From JARRQB01 sp965368585 (GTDB lineage: Bacteria; Pseudomonadota; Gammaproteobacteria; Chromatiales; Chromatiaceae): DNA of 24,838 nucleotides. Numbering within the stretch: position 1 is the stretch's first letter; each line of letters opens with the position of its first letter. Below the pieces are notes generated by a model. The model saw nothing but the letters and a program-made list of their open reading frames with translations. It did no database searches and had not been told where the DNA came from. Where the stretch lies: NCBI GenBank assembly GCA_965368585.1, contig CBDUNM010000062.1:1-24838 (forward strand), given 5' to 3'. The position numbers and the translations under genes were made by a program. This document shows, one piece after another, positions 1 through 6,807 of this stretch.

Positions 1-1382
1 AGAACAGCCGCACCAGCGAGCCGACCGACACGCTCGTGGCCGCCGGTCTTCCGGTGGCGACCAGTCTGGACGATCCGGACCCGAACCTGCCGCTGGATGT
101 GAGTGTCGAGTATGCGGCGGACATCAACATCCTGCGCCTGCATGACCTCAAGCACGGGGCCAACTACGTCGACCCGGACGGGGCTGCTGCGCCCTGCGCC
201 GTCACCGCCAATGGCGGCGACGGCGATGCCAACTGCCTGATCAACAAGGCGCTGGTGCAGGGCAACGCGGTGGTCTGCCAGGTGTGTCACTACACCCCCG
301 CACTCGATCTGGCGCAGGTCGGCCCGGTGGCCGGAGCCGAGGGCAACGGTCGTAACCAGGTGGCGCATTCGAGCAACTCGAATGTGATGCACAGCCACCA
401 CGGCGGGCTCGGCAACCTGTTCCCGCCGATGCCGGCGCCGATCCAGAACGCCAATGGCGTTATCACCAACCAGGCCGAGCGCCTGACGGTGCTGGAAGAG
501 ACCTGCTACCAGTGCCACCCCGGCACCAACGTGCAGTGCCTGCGCGGCGCCATGTTCAACGGCGGCATGCTGTGCAACGACTGTCACGGCGACATGGAGC
601 AGGTGGGCGCGGACTTTTCGGCAAACGTTTCTCCGGACAACCCGGGGGCCTTCGTGCTGGATCAGGGCAATTTCTATGACCCCACCAGCAGCCAGCCGCG
701 CGTGCCCTGGGCCAACGAGCCGGGCTGCGGTTCCTGTCACACCGGTGACGTGCGCGACAACCTGACCAATTCGGTCAACAGCATCGTGAACACGCGCGAC
801 ATCGACGGCAATGTGGATGGCATCCGCCTGCGCCAGGCCTATCGGACCGGCGACGCCAAGGCCACGCCGATCGTGCCGACCAACAAGCGCTTCGCCGAAC
901 CTGCGGTACCGGCCGACTTCAATGGCTTCGCCAATCCGGGTGCGGGCAACCCGCAACTGTACCGAGTGAGCACCGGGCACGGCGGGGTGATGTGCGAGGG
1001 CTGTCATGGGGCGACCCATGCGGAGTGGCCCAACGCCAACCCGAACGCCAACGACAACGTCACAGCTGACCAGTTGCAGGGCCATGTCGGTACTATCGTC
1101 GAGTGCACCACCTGTCACACCAATATCGATGCCCTGGGCACCAATGGTTCTCTCAACAGCCTGCGGGGCCCGCACGGCATGCACGTGGTGGGCGACACCA
1201 GCTTCGCCGATGGCGGCCATGAGAGCAACCTCAACCGCAATGCCTGCCGTGACTGCCATGGGCAGAACGGTGAAGGGTCGGTGCTGTCGCGCACCGCGGC
1301 CGATCGCAACCTGCCGGAAGTCGGGTTCGTGCCCAAGGGAACGCCCATCACCTGCAGCATGTGCCACGACAACGAGCTGTAA
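1..1382 (+). CDS. Multiheme cytochrome c, C-terminal part (5' truncated by window edge)
   Basis: The frame is open from base 3 to the TAA ending at 1382, so the gene starts upstream of the window and the GTG at 36 is probably internal. The visible ~460 residues carry eight CXXCH heme c attachment motifs (CQVCH, CYQCH, CNDCH, CGSCH, CEGCH, CTTCH, CRDCH and CSMCH near the C-terminus). Many extra histidines (for example VMHSHHG) could act as distal heme ligands. Multiheme c-type cytochromes with covalent heme act outside the cytoplasm, so a periplasmic or outer-surface electron-transfer role is expected. The redox partner cannot be read from the sequence. No membrane anchor lies in the visible part; one or a signal peptide could lie upstream. 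A strong terminator follows. The TlpA-type thioredoxin gene downstream is compatible with cytochrome maturation. The family call is firm; the specific function is unknown. Confidence 0.9.
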   Translation, partial: NSRTSEPTDTLVAAGLPVATSLDDPDPNLPLDVSVEYAADINILRLHDLKHGANYVDPDGAAAPCAVTANGGDGDANCLINKALVQGNAVVCQVCHYTPALDLAQVGPVAGAEGNGRNQVAHSSNSNVMHSHHGGLGNLFPPMPAPIQNANGVITNQAERLTVLEETCYQCHPGTNVQCLRGAMFNGGMLCNDCHGDMEQVGADFSANVSPDNPGAFVLDQGNFYDPTSSQPRVPWANEPGCGSCHTGDVRDNLTNSVNSIVNTRDIDGNVDGIRLRQAYRTGDAKATPIVPTNKRFAEPAVPADFNGFANPGAGNPQLYRVSTGHGGVMCEGCHGATHAEWPNANPNANDNVTADQLQGHVGTIVECTTCHTNIDALGTNGSLNSLRGPHGMHVVGDTSFADGGHESNLNRNACRDCHGQNGEGSVLSRTAADRNLPEVGFVPKGTPITCSMCHDNEL

Positions 1383-1427
1383 CGCGTTTACCCCGCCGTT
1401 TCTCCTAACCACAGGATGAAACGGCAA

Positions 1428-1481
1428 CCAGCGTGAGATATCGCTCGCTGGCCCCCCGTCCCCCGGGGGGCTTTTTTTTTT
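1428..1481 (+). terminator. Rho-independent terminator after the multiheme cytochrome
   Basis: Two hairpins follow the stop codon. The first has CCAGCG (1428-1433) pairing with CGCTGG. The second has GCCCCCC at 1451-1457 pairing with GGGGGGC at 1465-1471, followed by ten T residues (1472-1481). This is a textbook intrinsic terminator and separates the cytochrome gene from the TlpA-type gene downstream. Confidence 0.9.
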
Positions 1482-1562
1482 GCGTTCTGGCCTCCGCACC
1501 GGCCTCACCCAACGCGGCGCGTTAGAATCCGGACCGTAACTCGACTTTAAGTCAACCCGCAG

Positions 1563-2138
1563 ATGATGAAAGGCGTGCCTGGAAGCCTCCCCCGCAGCGC
1601 GACGGCAAGCGTATTGCTGGTCTTCTCCCTGGCGCTGGCGCTCGTGTCGGCGCGCGCGGGTGATTTGTCCGAGGTGTCGCACGGCCAACGGCTGGTCTTT
1701 GGCCTGCCGGACCTAGATGGTCAACTGCGTACGTCGGCAGCATTCGCGGGCGAGGTGTTGCTGGTTAATTTCTGGGCCAGTTGGTGCAGGCCCTGCGTCC
1801 GGGAGATGCCCGGCATCCGCCGGCTCGAGGACGCGATGCGCGGCTACCCCTTCAGGGTGGTCGGGATCAACGTTGCTGAAGGCGAGCGGCGCGTGCGAAC
1901 CGCGGCGCAGCGGCTCGATCTGGACTTTCTGGTGCTGCTGGACCGCGACAGCGCGGTCTTCAAGCGTTGGGGCGCCAAAGTCCTGCCGACGACCTATGTT
2001 CTGGACGGCGAAGGCAGGGTTCGGTATATCGCACTCGGCCCCCTGGAATGGGACGATCTCGACGTCGTCGATACCATGAAAAAACTCGCGCGAGACTTGC
2101 CGGGCGCCGCAGGAAGATCTGGGGTCGGTGGTCAATAG
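1563..2138 (+). CDS. TlpA/ResA-type thioredoxin-like disulfide oxidoreductase
   Basis: A 191-residue protein with an N-terminal hydrophobic segment (about residues 14-32, signal peptide or anchor), so it is probably periplasmic. The thioredoxin fold is marked by the WASWCRPC active site (Cys75 and Cys78), the preceding VNF strand and the cis-proline segment KVLPTTYV (Pro142). TlpA/ResA/CcmG proteins reduce disulfides in apocytochromes, metallochaperones or other exported substrates. Its place just after a multiheme cytochrome gene makes a role in cytochrome c maturation plausible, although a terminator lies between them. Two adjacent ATG codons (1563 and 1566) could serve as starts; no strong Shine-Dalgarno is visible. 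The family is clear; the substrate is inferred. Confidence 0.88.
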   Translation: MMKGVPGSLPRSATASVLLVFSLALALVSARAGDLSEVSHGQRLVFGLPDLDGQLRTSAAFAGEVLLVNFWASWCRPCVREMPGIRRLEDAMRGYPFRVVGINVAEGERRVRTAAQRLDLDFLVLLDRDSAVFKRWGAKVLPTTYVLDGEGRVRYIALGPLEWDDLDVVDTMKKLARDLPGAAGRSGVGGQ

Positions 2139-2169
2139 CGCGACTCTTATTAAGAAATGCGTTGCTGAA

Positions 2170-2358
2170 GCCTCCTGTCGGGTGAAGGTTTGCGTGACCG
2201 TTGGCTGCAGGGAAGCAGCAGCCGAGCCTACAGGGGTGAATCGCGAAGCGGTGAAAGCCTTGCCATGGACGGCGAGGCTGGACTTATTTGCGCAGCAGCG
2301 ACTGCGTAGCAAGAAAGTATTCACGGCGTGTCACTGAAAGCTTTACCCGGCAGGAGGC
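2170..2358. repeat. MITE- or REP-like element with long imperfect terminal inverted repeats
   Basis: The left end (2170-2198) and the reverse complement of the right end (2330-2358) match at 24 of 29 positions, starting with GCCTCCTG on both sides. The interior is also rich in stems: GGCTGC/GCAGCC around 2202-2222, and a 9-bp stem formed by AGCCTTGCC and GGCGAGGCT around 2258-2281. Short open frames across it look like by-products. No clear target-site duplication was found. It resembles a non-autonomous mobile element or a genome-dispersed palindromic repeat; only this one copy is visible in the window. Confidence 0.6.
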
Positions 2359-2414
2359 ACTAGAAACGTGAGGCTTTATTAATGATTTCTTTAAATAAGC
2401 CTGCATTGCGCGGG

Positions 2415-2873
2415 TTATCCGGTCCCGCCGATTCCGAGGAGGCGAAGCCGCTCCCATTCAGCGGTGCCGACCGCAATTTGATTCTTCGGGCAGGCCGGGC
2501 GGTTCAAACGTCTTGCGATCACGTATGACAATTCGGACAATGGGAACGGCTTGGTGAGAATGTGCAGGACCCCGTACGACAACAAAAGTTCGCGCTCCGC
2601 GGCTTCAACCCGGGCGCTCATCACGACCACGGGCAACGCGGAGAAGCGACGCTGTACCGTGCGACAGAAATCGATCCCACTTAGTCCCGGGAGCCTCAGG
2701 TCGACGACCGCGAAATCCGGCGCACGTACATCGATCGCCTGGAAGGCGCTTTCAACATTCGCTACGGCATGAGCGCACCACCCACGCCGTTCCAGATAGC
2801 GTACGATATTGGCCGCCAGCCGCCATTCGTCGTCGACGACCAGGATGTACGGACGCGGTGGTTGCTCCGACAT
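2415..2873 (-). CDS. Single-domain response regulator (CheY-like receiver)
   Basis: 152 residues. A receiver domain fills about residues 8-125, with the acidic pair Asp14-Asp15, the phosphoacceptor Asp58 (VVDLRLPG), the switch Ser86 (VVMSAR) and the invariant Lys108 (LTKPFP). About 25 extra residues at the C-terminus (GTAEWERLRLLG) do not form a recognisable DNA-binding or enzymatic domain. It would be phosphorylated by a histidine kinase and act through protein contact. No kinase gene lies beside it, so it is an orphan regulator. It is divergent from the GDT1-family gene and separated from it by about 360 bp. Confidence 0.88.
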   Translation of the reverse strand: MSEQPPRPYILVVDDEWRLAANIVRYLERRGWCAHAVANVESAFQAIDVRAPDFAVVDLRLPGLSGIDFCRTVQRRFSALPVVVMSARVEAAERELLLSYGVLHILTKPFPLSELSYVIARRLNRPACPKNQIAVGTAEWERLRLLGIGGTG

Positions 2874-3237
2874 GCACTAATTCCAAGCTCTACGCAGATT
2901 AATGTGAACCCGCACGAGTCGTACCACTCTGACGCATGCCGCGGATGAAAAGCTTATCCATTGAGTTGATTGATAAAAACCATCGAGCCCGGCGCCTTTT
3001 CCTGGTGGCCCGACGCCGCCGCTGGGGCAATAAACCCAAACCGGGCCGGCATTGGGTGATAAAGCGCGCGGCGACGGCCCGCGCAACGCATCGAGGTGGG
3101 TGCAGGCAGTCGAGCCAGTTCAATCACCTGGGCTGACGCGCGGCGAAATAATGGCGATGCCCGCAATGTATTGACGTGCGTCGGCCGTTAGGTGTCATGC
3201 GCCAGCCACGTTTTTTGTAAGAAGAGAACCTTTCGCT
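2874..3237. other. Divergent intergenic region, no gene seen
   Basis: This stretch lies between the response regulator (minus) and the GDT1-family exporter (plus) and must hold both promoters. The short open frames in it have atypical, arginine-rich composition. Because bacterial GDT1-family genes are often controlled by a manganese riboswitch, I looked for its conserved core and did not find it. Confidence 0.5.
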
Positions 3238-3828
3238 ATGGACTACGGTGTCGTTGCATCGACTTTCGCGCTGCTGTTTCTCGCAGAGATGGGCGACAAG
3301 ACCCAACTCATGGCCATGACCCTGGCGCACAGGTATCGGGTGCTGCCGGTGGTCATCGGCAGTTTCGGCGCGTTTTTGCTGCTCAACCTGCTGGCGGTGG
3401 CGGTGGGCGAAGGCGTCGCCCGATTGGTGCCGCGGAATCTGGTATTGATCGCCGCGGGCGTGCTGTTTCTGGTGTTTGCGTATCTTTCCTGGCGGGTTGA
3501 GGATGACGAGGACGCGGCGACCGACCGTCACACGGGCAGTGGCCGCGCGATCGCGGCGAGTTTCACCCTGATTTTCGTGGCCGAACTCGGCGACAAGACC
3601 CAGTTGGCCATGATCGCGATGGCGGCGGAATCCGGCAGCCTCTGGTCGGTCTTGCTGGGCGGTACGGCGGCGCTCTGGTCGGTGACGCTCCTCGCCGTGG
3701 TGTTCGGCAGCCGCGTATTGCGGAGATTTCCCAAGACCAAGGTGCAGAAAGCCGCCGCGCTGTTGTTCCTGGCGTTTGCGGTGCTTGCTTTCGGGCAGGT
3801 GCTTTTCGGTAATCAAACGGCCGGTTAG
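3238..3828 (+). CDS. TMEM165/GDT1 (UPF0016) family cation exporter
   Basis: 196 residues and about six membrane helices in two homologous halves. Each half carries the signature acidic motif of the family: AEMGDKTQ (Glu17, Asp20) and AELGDKTQ (Glu116, Asp119). These residues form the cation site in the family. Known members export Mn2+ (Vibrio MneA) or exchange Ca2+/Mn2+ for protons (yeast Gdt1, human TMEM165). A charged loop around residues 86-102 (VEDDEDAATDRH) separates the halves. The length is typical. Translation starts at the ATG at 3238, preceded by a purine-rich AAGAAGAGAA. Manganese is the likeliest substrate by family analogy; the sequence alone does not prove it. Confidence 0.9.
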   Translation: MDYGVVASTFALLFLAEMGDKTQLMAMTLAHRYRVLPVVIGSFGAFLLLNLLAVAVGEGVARLVPRNLVLIAAGVLFLVFAYLSWRVEDDEDAATDRHTGSGRAIAASFTLIFVAELGDKTQLAMIAMAAESGSLWSVLLGGTAALWSVTLLAVVFGSRVLRRFPKTKVQKAAALLFLAFAVLAFGQVLFGNQTAG

Positions 3829-3864
3829 CGATTCAGGCTCGGCGTCCCAGCCGGGGGGCCGTGT

Positions 3865-3888
3865 CGTCACTGCCGGTGGGCAGTGACG
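3865..3888. terminator. Hairpin between convergent genes, probable bidirectional terminator
   Basis: CGTCACTGCC (3865-3874) and GGCAGTGACG (3879-3888) form a perfect 10-bp stem with a GGTG loop. It lies between the convergent GDT1-family and CHRD genes. There is no T-run on either strand, so termination may be inefficient or the hairpin may protect mRNA 3' ends. Confidence 0.5.
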
Positions 3889-3907
3889 CCTCGACGACCG
3901 GGAAACG

Positions 3908-4498
3908 TCAGCCTCGCCGCGGCGATGGATTGTTCCGGAATGCGCGACTGCTCAGGAAACCCAGGAGCAGGAGTGAAAACGTCGCCGGTGACGGGATCTG
4001 CAGTATCTGCCCGCGGATCTCACCCGAGGGAATCGCGGTAGTATGTACATTGAAATACAGGCCTCCATCGAGCAGATTGGCCAGTTCATCGGCCAACGTG
4101 GTGCCATTGCCTTCGGTGAGATCCCAGCCACTCACCACGGTGCCGGCGATCGCGTCAACGACCAGATCACCGTTGGTATCGCTATTGGGGTTGATGAATC
4201 CGAACACCACCGGTCCGTTGGTGCCCGCCGCGCCGCGGTGGATGTGCATACCGACGACATCGTCGTCAGTACTGCCCGGTGTCTGCAGACCATCGAGGTC
4301 GACGCCGGTCAGCGCCACCGAAATCTCCAACCGGCTCCGGGCATCGTTCAGTGACAGCGTCGCGAACCCGGTTGCGGTGCTGCTGTTCGGAATGACTTCC
4401 TGTGAACCGTCCAGCGACGCTTGGAAAATCGTCACCGCACCGGCTTGACCATTGAGCAGCGCGACCGCGCCGGCCAGTAGAAGCGATATCAATCTCAT
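3908..4498 (-). CDS. CHRD-domain exported protein with PEP-CTERM-like tail
   Basis: 196 residues from the ATG at 4498, chosen because an AGGAG sits just upstream and the first ~21 residues form a signal peptide (MRLISLLLAGAVALLNGQAGA). The frame stays open further upstream, but that part overlaps the DUF2892 gene. Residues ~23-165 look like a CHRD domain: FQASLDGSQEV near the start, the MHIHRG segment and LYFNVHTTAIPSGEIRGQI near the end. The C-terminus has IPSPAT (168-173), a hydrophobic stretch and then Arg residues, the layout of PEP-CTERM sorting tails, with Ser in place of the usual Glu. Such proteins are processed by an exosortase and often go to the envelope or matrix. The function of the CHRD domain is not well established. 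It is probably the last gene of the sigma-factor operon. Confidence 0.82.
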   Translation of the reverse strand: MRLISLLLAGAVALLNGQAGAVTIFQASLDGSQEVIPNSSTATGFATLSLNDARSRLEISVALTGVDLDGLQTPGSTDDDVVGMHIHRGAAGTNGPVVFGFINPNSDTNGDLVVDAIAGTVVSGWDLTEGNGTTLADELANLLDGGLYFNVHTTAIPSGEIRGQILQIPSPATFSLLLLGFLSSRAFRNNPSPRRG

Positions 4499-4526
4499 TT
4501 TTTTCTCCTCGTGTGAACAAAACGCA

Positions 4527-4841
4527 TCATGTTGGTACTCTCTTGGCGTAAACACGACCCATTGCTGAGTCGACACGCGGTAGCGGAAGCTGCGATACGC
4601 GGTGGATGATGGCTCCGGCGTCGGCGCGGCGCCGCTTCCCGCCGGCGAACGGCAGTTCCTCGGAAAAGCTCGACACGCCCGACAGTCCGTAGATCGGGCA
4701 CCAGCCGACGAGTGCGGTCTGTGGCGGAACCACACCTAACCGGCCCCAGACGGTCATCGGACCCGTGAACACGCCGGCTATCATGTCGATGCCGACAAAA
4801 ATGCGGGTCAATTGGTCAAAGTTGCCTAAGTTGCGGTTCAT
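4527..4841 (-). CDS. DUF2892 (YgaP-like transmembrane domain) protein
   Basis: 104 residues. The first ~60 match the DUF2892 pattern: MNRNLGNFDQ at the start, two hydrophobic segments, and the closing LVGWCPIYGLSGV motif. Family members are small inner-membrane proteins, sometimes fused to rhodanese domains, with unclear function. This one is longer than usual because ~40 mostly polar, Arg-rich residues follow the motif. That could be a real tail or a frame that has lost its normal stop. It lies 53 bp downstream of the anti-sigma gene and 28 bp upstream of the CHRD gene on the same strand, which suggests co-transcription. Confidence 0.75.
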   Translation of the reverse strand: MNRNLGNFDQLTRIFVGIDMIAGVFTGPMTVWGRLGVVPPQTALVGWCPIYGLSGVSSFSEELPFAGGKRRRADAGAIIHRVSQLPLPRVDSAMGRVYAKRVPT

Positions 4842-4894
4842 ACGGTCCGGTCATAAAAAACAATGTCGATTTCAGTATGCGAATCCAGCACCCT

Positions 4895-5656
4895 TCAGAT
4901 GGCAATTTGTACGTACACCGAGTTCGCCAACCCCAACAAGCCGGCGCGGTCGATCTCGCCGGCCAAGGCGTAGGTAAAGGGGCCGTCGATCCAGTAAAAG
5001 ACCGACACCGCTTGCTTTTGTGCGAACCGGAATGCCGTGTTGCGCTGGTTCTCACCGTGGTGGGCGACGTACAGTACGACTCGTTTGCCGTCCTCGTCTT
5101 CGTACATCAACAGCGCGCCCGGCCCGGAGCCACTGGTTACCAAGCGGCCGCCGACCAGGAAGAACCCCAGATCGTCGAGTTTCGGCGCATGGATCCGTCC
5201 ACCCATGCGTTTGGTCAGCCATGCCACCAGATGCGCCTCCTGTTCGGCGGGCACCTCGACGGGATGGCGGACTTCCGGCGTGTAGACGGCGTACGCCGTT
5301 GTCGCTGCTGTCACGATCGGCGGATCTCCGGCAAGTGACGGCATGAGGGGTATGGAGCGCAATTGCGTGCCGATCAACACGCCAAGCGCCAGCAGCGCGG
5401 CGCCGGCGGGTATCGCGCCCAGTGAACGCGGCCAGCAAAGCCGTTTGCGTTGCAGCGCGGCGGGAATCGGCTCGTGCACGACCGGGTCGTAAACCCGCTG
5501 CAGCGCCTCGGTCAGCGTCTGGTAGCTGGCGACGCGCTTTCGCGCCAGCGGGTCAAGCGCCAGACGTTTTTCGACACGCCGCTTTTCTTCCAGCGACAAC
5601 TGCCCGTCGGTATAGGCGTGCAACTCTTCCAACTCGGGAGGGAGCGGCTCGTTCAC
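4895..5656 (-). CDS. Membrane-bound anti-sigma factor
   Basis: 253 residues from the GTG at 5656, which overlaps the sigma-factor stop as GTGA and has a GGAGG five bases upstream. Residues ~9-60 (ELHAYTDGQLSLEEKRRVEK and following) match the cytoplasmic sigma-binding domain of RsiW-like anti-sigma factors, but no HXXXCXXC zinc motif is visible. A membrane helix lies at about residues 78-98 (LGAIPAGAALLALGVLIG). The ~150-residue periplasmic part contains TPEVRHPVEV and LVAWLTKRMG. The protein would hold the ECF sigma factor at the membrane until an envelope signal releases it. Overlapping start and stop codons imply translational coupling. The signal is unknown. Confidence 0.88.
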   Translation of the reverse strand: MNEPLPPELEELHAYTDGQLSLEEKRRVEKRLALDPLARKRVASYQTLTEALQRVYDPVVHEPIPAALQRKRLCWPRSLGAIPAGAALLALGVLIGTQLRSIPLMPSLAGDPPIVTAATTAYAVYTPEVRHPVEVPAEQEAHLVAWLTKRMGGRIHAPKLDDLGFFLVGGRLVTSGSGPGALLMYEDEDGKRVVLYVAHHGENQRNTAFRFAQKQAVSVFYWIDGPFTYALAGEIDRAGLLGLANSVYVQIAI

Positions 5657-6162
5657 TTGATCCTCCGCAAGGCGGGAGCGTGCTCGCCGTCCATCCATCG
5701 GCGCAGGCGTTCCCGCCCACGGTGCAGACGCGACATCACGGTACCTATCGGTATGCCCAGCACGTCGCCCACCTGCGCGTAGGTCATGCCTTCCAGACAA
5801 ACCAGTAGCAAGACCTCGCGCTGGTCTGCCGTAAGTGTCGCCAGCCCGGCTTCCAGGTCACGCAAGCGCAATGGCCCCTCGTGTTGCAAAGGGTGGGGGT
5901 CCCGTAGTTCTCGTTGGTTGTCGGGTTCCATCGAAAGCTTCTTGCTCCGTAAGCCGTTGACGTAGACGTTGTGCATCAAGGTGAAGAGCCAGGCGCGCAA
6001 GTCGCTATCCGGTCGCCAGAGGTGGGTTTTACGCCACGCGCGTTCAAGGCAATCCTGGACAAGGTCATCGGCGCTATCCGTATTGCGGGTCAGCGCCCGT
6101 GCATACCTGCGCAGTTTCGGTATCTGCATGACGAGCAGTTCGCTGATCTTATCTTTATTCAT
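5653..6162 (-). CDS. ECF-type RNA polymerase sigma factor
   Basis: 169 residues from the ATG at 6162. Region 2 is visible at about residues 12-75 (LRRYARALTRNTDSADDLVQ, then AWLFTLMHNVYVN). Region 4 is at about 110-160 (LTADQREVLLLVCLEGMTYAQVG, then GTVMSRLHRGRERL, the helix-turn-helix). The region 1.1 and 3 domains of housekeeping sigma factors are absent, which defines the ECF group. An in-frame ATG at 6195 would add 11 residues; the chosen start fits the family length best. It heads a likely minus-strand operon with its anti-sigma factor, the DUF2892 protein and the CHRD protein, so these may be its targets. No confident ECF promoter was identified upstream. Confidence 0.92.
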   Translation of the reverse strand: MNKDKISELLVMQIPKLRRYARALTRNTDSADDLVQDCLERAWRKTHLWRPDSDLRAWLFTLMHNVYVNGLRSKKLSMEPDNQRELRDPHPLQHEGPLRLRDLEAGLATLTADQREVLLLVCLEGMTYAQVGDVLGIPIGTVMSRLHRGRERLRRWMDGEHAPALRRIK

Positions 6163-6795
6163 TTTGCATTCGCTCGGTAATCGACTGCCTGTCATGCCTG
6201 CGGTCGTGAGAGATTCACGGTTCCTCATGTCGAATCTCTGCGGCACGTCGTCGGGGGACCCGGTTAAGCGACGACGGCATTCAGCCGGTCGGTCTCTCAA
6301 CGGATACGCTTGTTACCTGAGCGTCTGTCGTTTCGAGCATGCTGTGCTCATAACGGTAAACGTATGGTCGATCGGCTTTATTCCCCGGTTCAAATGGTTC
6401 TGCGGGTGACGCGACCGGCGGTGGGCTGACTTCCGCCGCAAGAACCTTCGACGCTGGCAGCTGGATTAACGGCGCAATTACCGTCGCTCCTCACAAGCAA
6501 TGGGATGCAGAGTGCATGCCACAATAACGGGGCAGATTCGAAAGGGTTAAGTGCCTGATGGGTGGAACGTTTTACCGGAACGTTCGGGCGTGTATCGCAC
6601 AATCGGGCGATTTCACCCACTCGGTGACCGTACGAGAGGGGTATTTGCCCCTGGAAACCGAAGCATGAATGCGCTCAACTCTCCTGACCGAGGGGGCGAC
6701 AGAACCACTGTTAGCGGATTCTGTCCATGCGAGTCGAAAATACTGTTATGTCAGGGTCTGTACCCTGTTTTTTTTCGCGCACCCGCACGGCCTGT
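6163..6795. other. Long intergenic region with structured elements, no coding gene seen
   Basis: This gap lies upstream of the sigma-factor gene and downstream of the lipoprotein gene, both on the minus strand. No open frame in it has convincing protein character. It contains a two-part hairpin: GGTTCT (6396-6401) pairs with AGAACC (6441-6446), and inside it CGGCGG (6416-6421) pairs with CCGCCG (6433-6438). A plus-strand terminator lies at 6752-6775. Together these allow for a small RNA on the plus strand, which is an inference. Confidence 0.45.
6752..6775 (+). terminator. Plus-strand intrinsic terminator with no recognised upstream gene
   Basis: CAGGGT (6752-6757) and ACCCTG (6762-6767) form a perfect 6-bp stem with a CTGT loop, followed by eight T residues (6768-6775). 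The orientation is plus, yet all flanking genes are on the minus strand. It could end an unannotated small RNA or block antisense transcription into the lipoprotein gene. Confidence 0.65.
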
Positions 6796-6807
6796 TCATG
6801 GTGCGCG
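6776..6807. repeat. Hairpin spanning the lipoprotein stop codon
   Basis: CGCGCACC (6776-6783) and GGTGCGCG (6800-6807) are perfect 8-bp inverted arms with a 16-base loop. In the minus-strand mRNA the hairpin covers the stop codon of the lipoprotein gene. There is no T-run on the minus strand, so it is not a typical intrinsic terminator for that operon but may protect the mRNA end. Confidence 0.45.

Noticed and set aside
36..38. GTG as the start of the multiheme cytochrome
   Set aside because: The frame is open to the window edge and there is no signal peptide or ribosome site here, so the real start lies upstream.
2128..2337. 69-residue plus-strand frame after the TlpA gene
   Set aside because: It overlaps the inverted-repeat element and has no recognisable domain; it is probably a by-product of the repeat.
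2874..3237. Manganese (yybP-ykoY) riboswitch upstream of the GDT1-family gene
   Set aside because: The conserved GGGGAGTA-type core was not found.
3124..3870. 248-residue minus-strand frame over the GDT1-family gene
   Set aside because: It is antisense to a clear gene, His/Arg/Gln-rich, and has no recognisable domain.
4499..4735. Upstream extension of the CHRD protein frame
   Set aside because: A signal peptide and ribosome site fix the start at 4498, and the extension overlaps the DUF2892 gene in another frame.
5657..5800. Upstream extension of the anti-sigma frame
   Set aside because: It lies inside the sigma-factor gene in another frame; the GTG overlapping the sigma stop has a good ribosome site.
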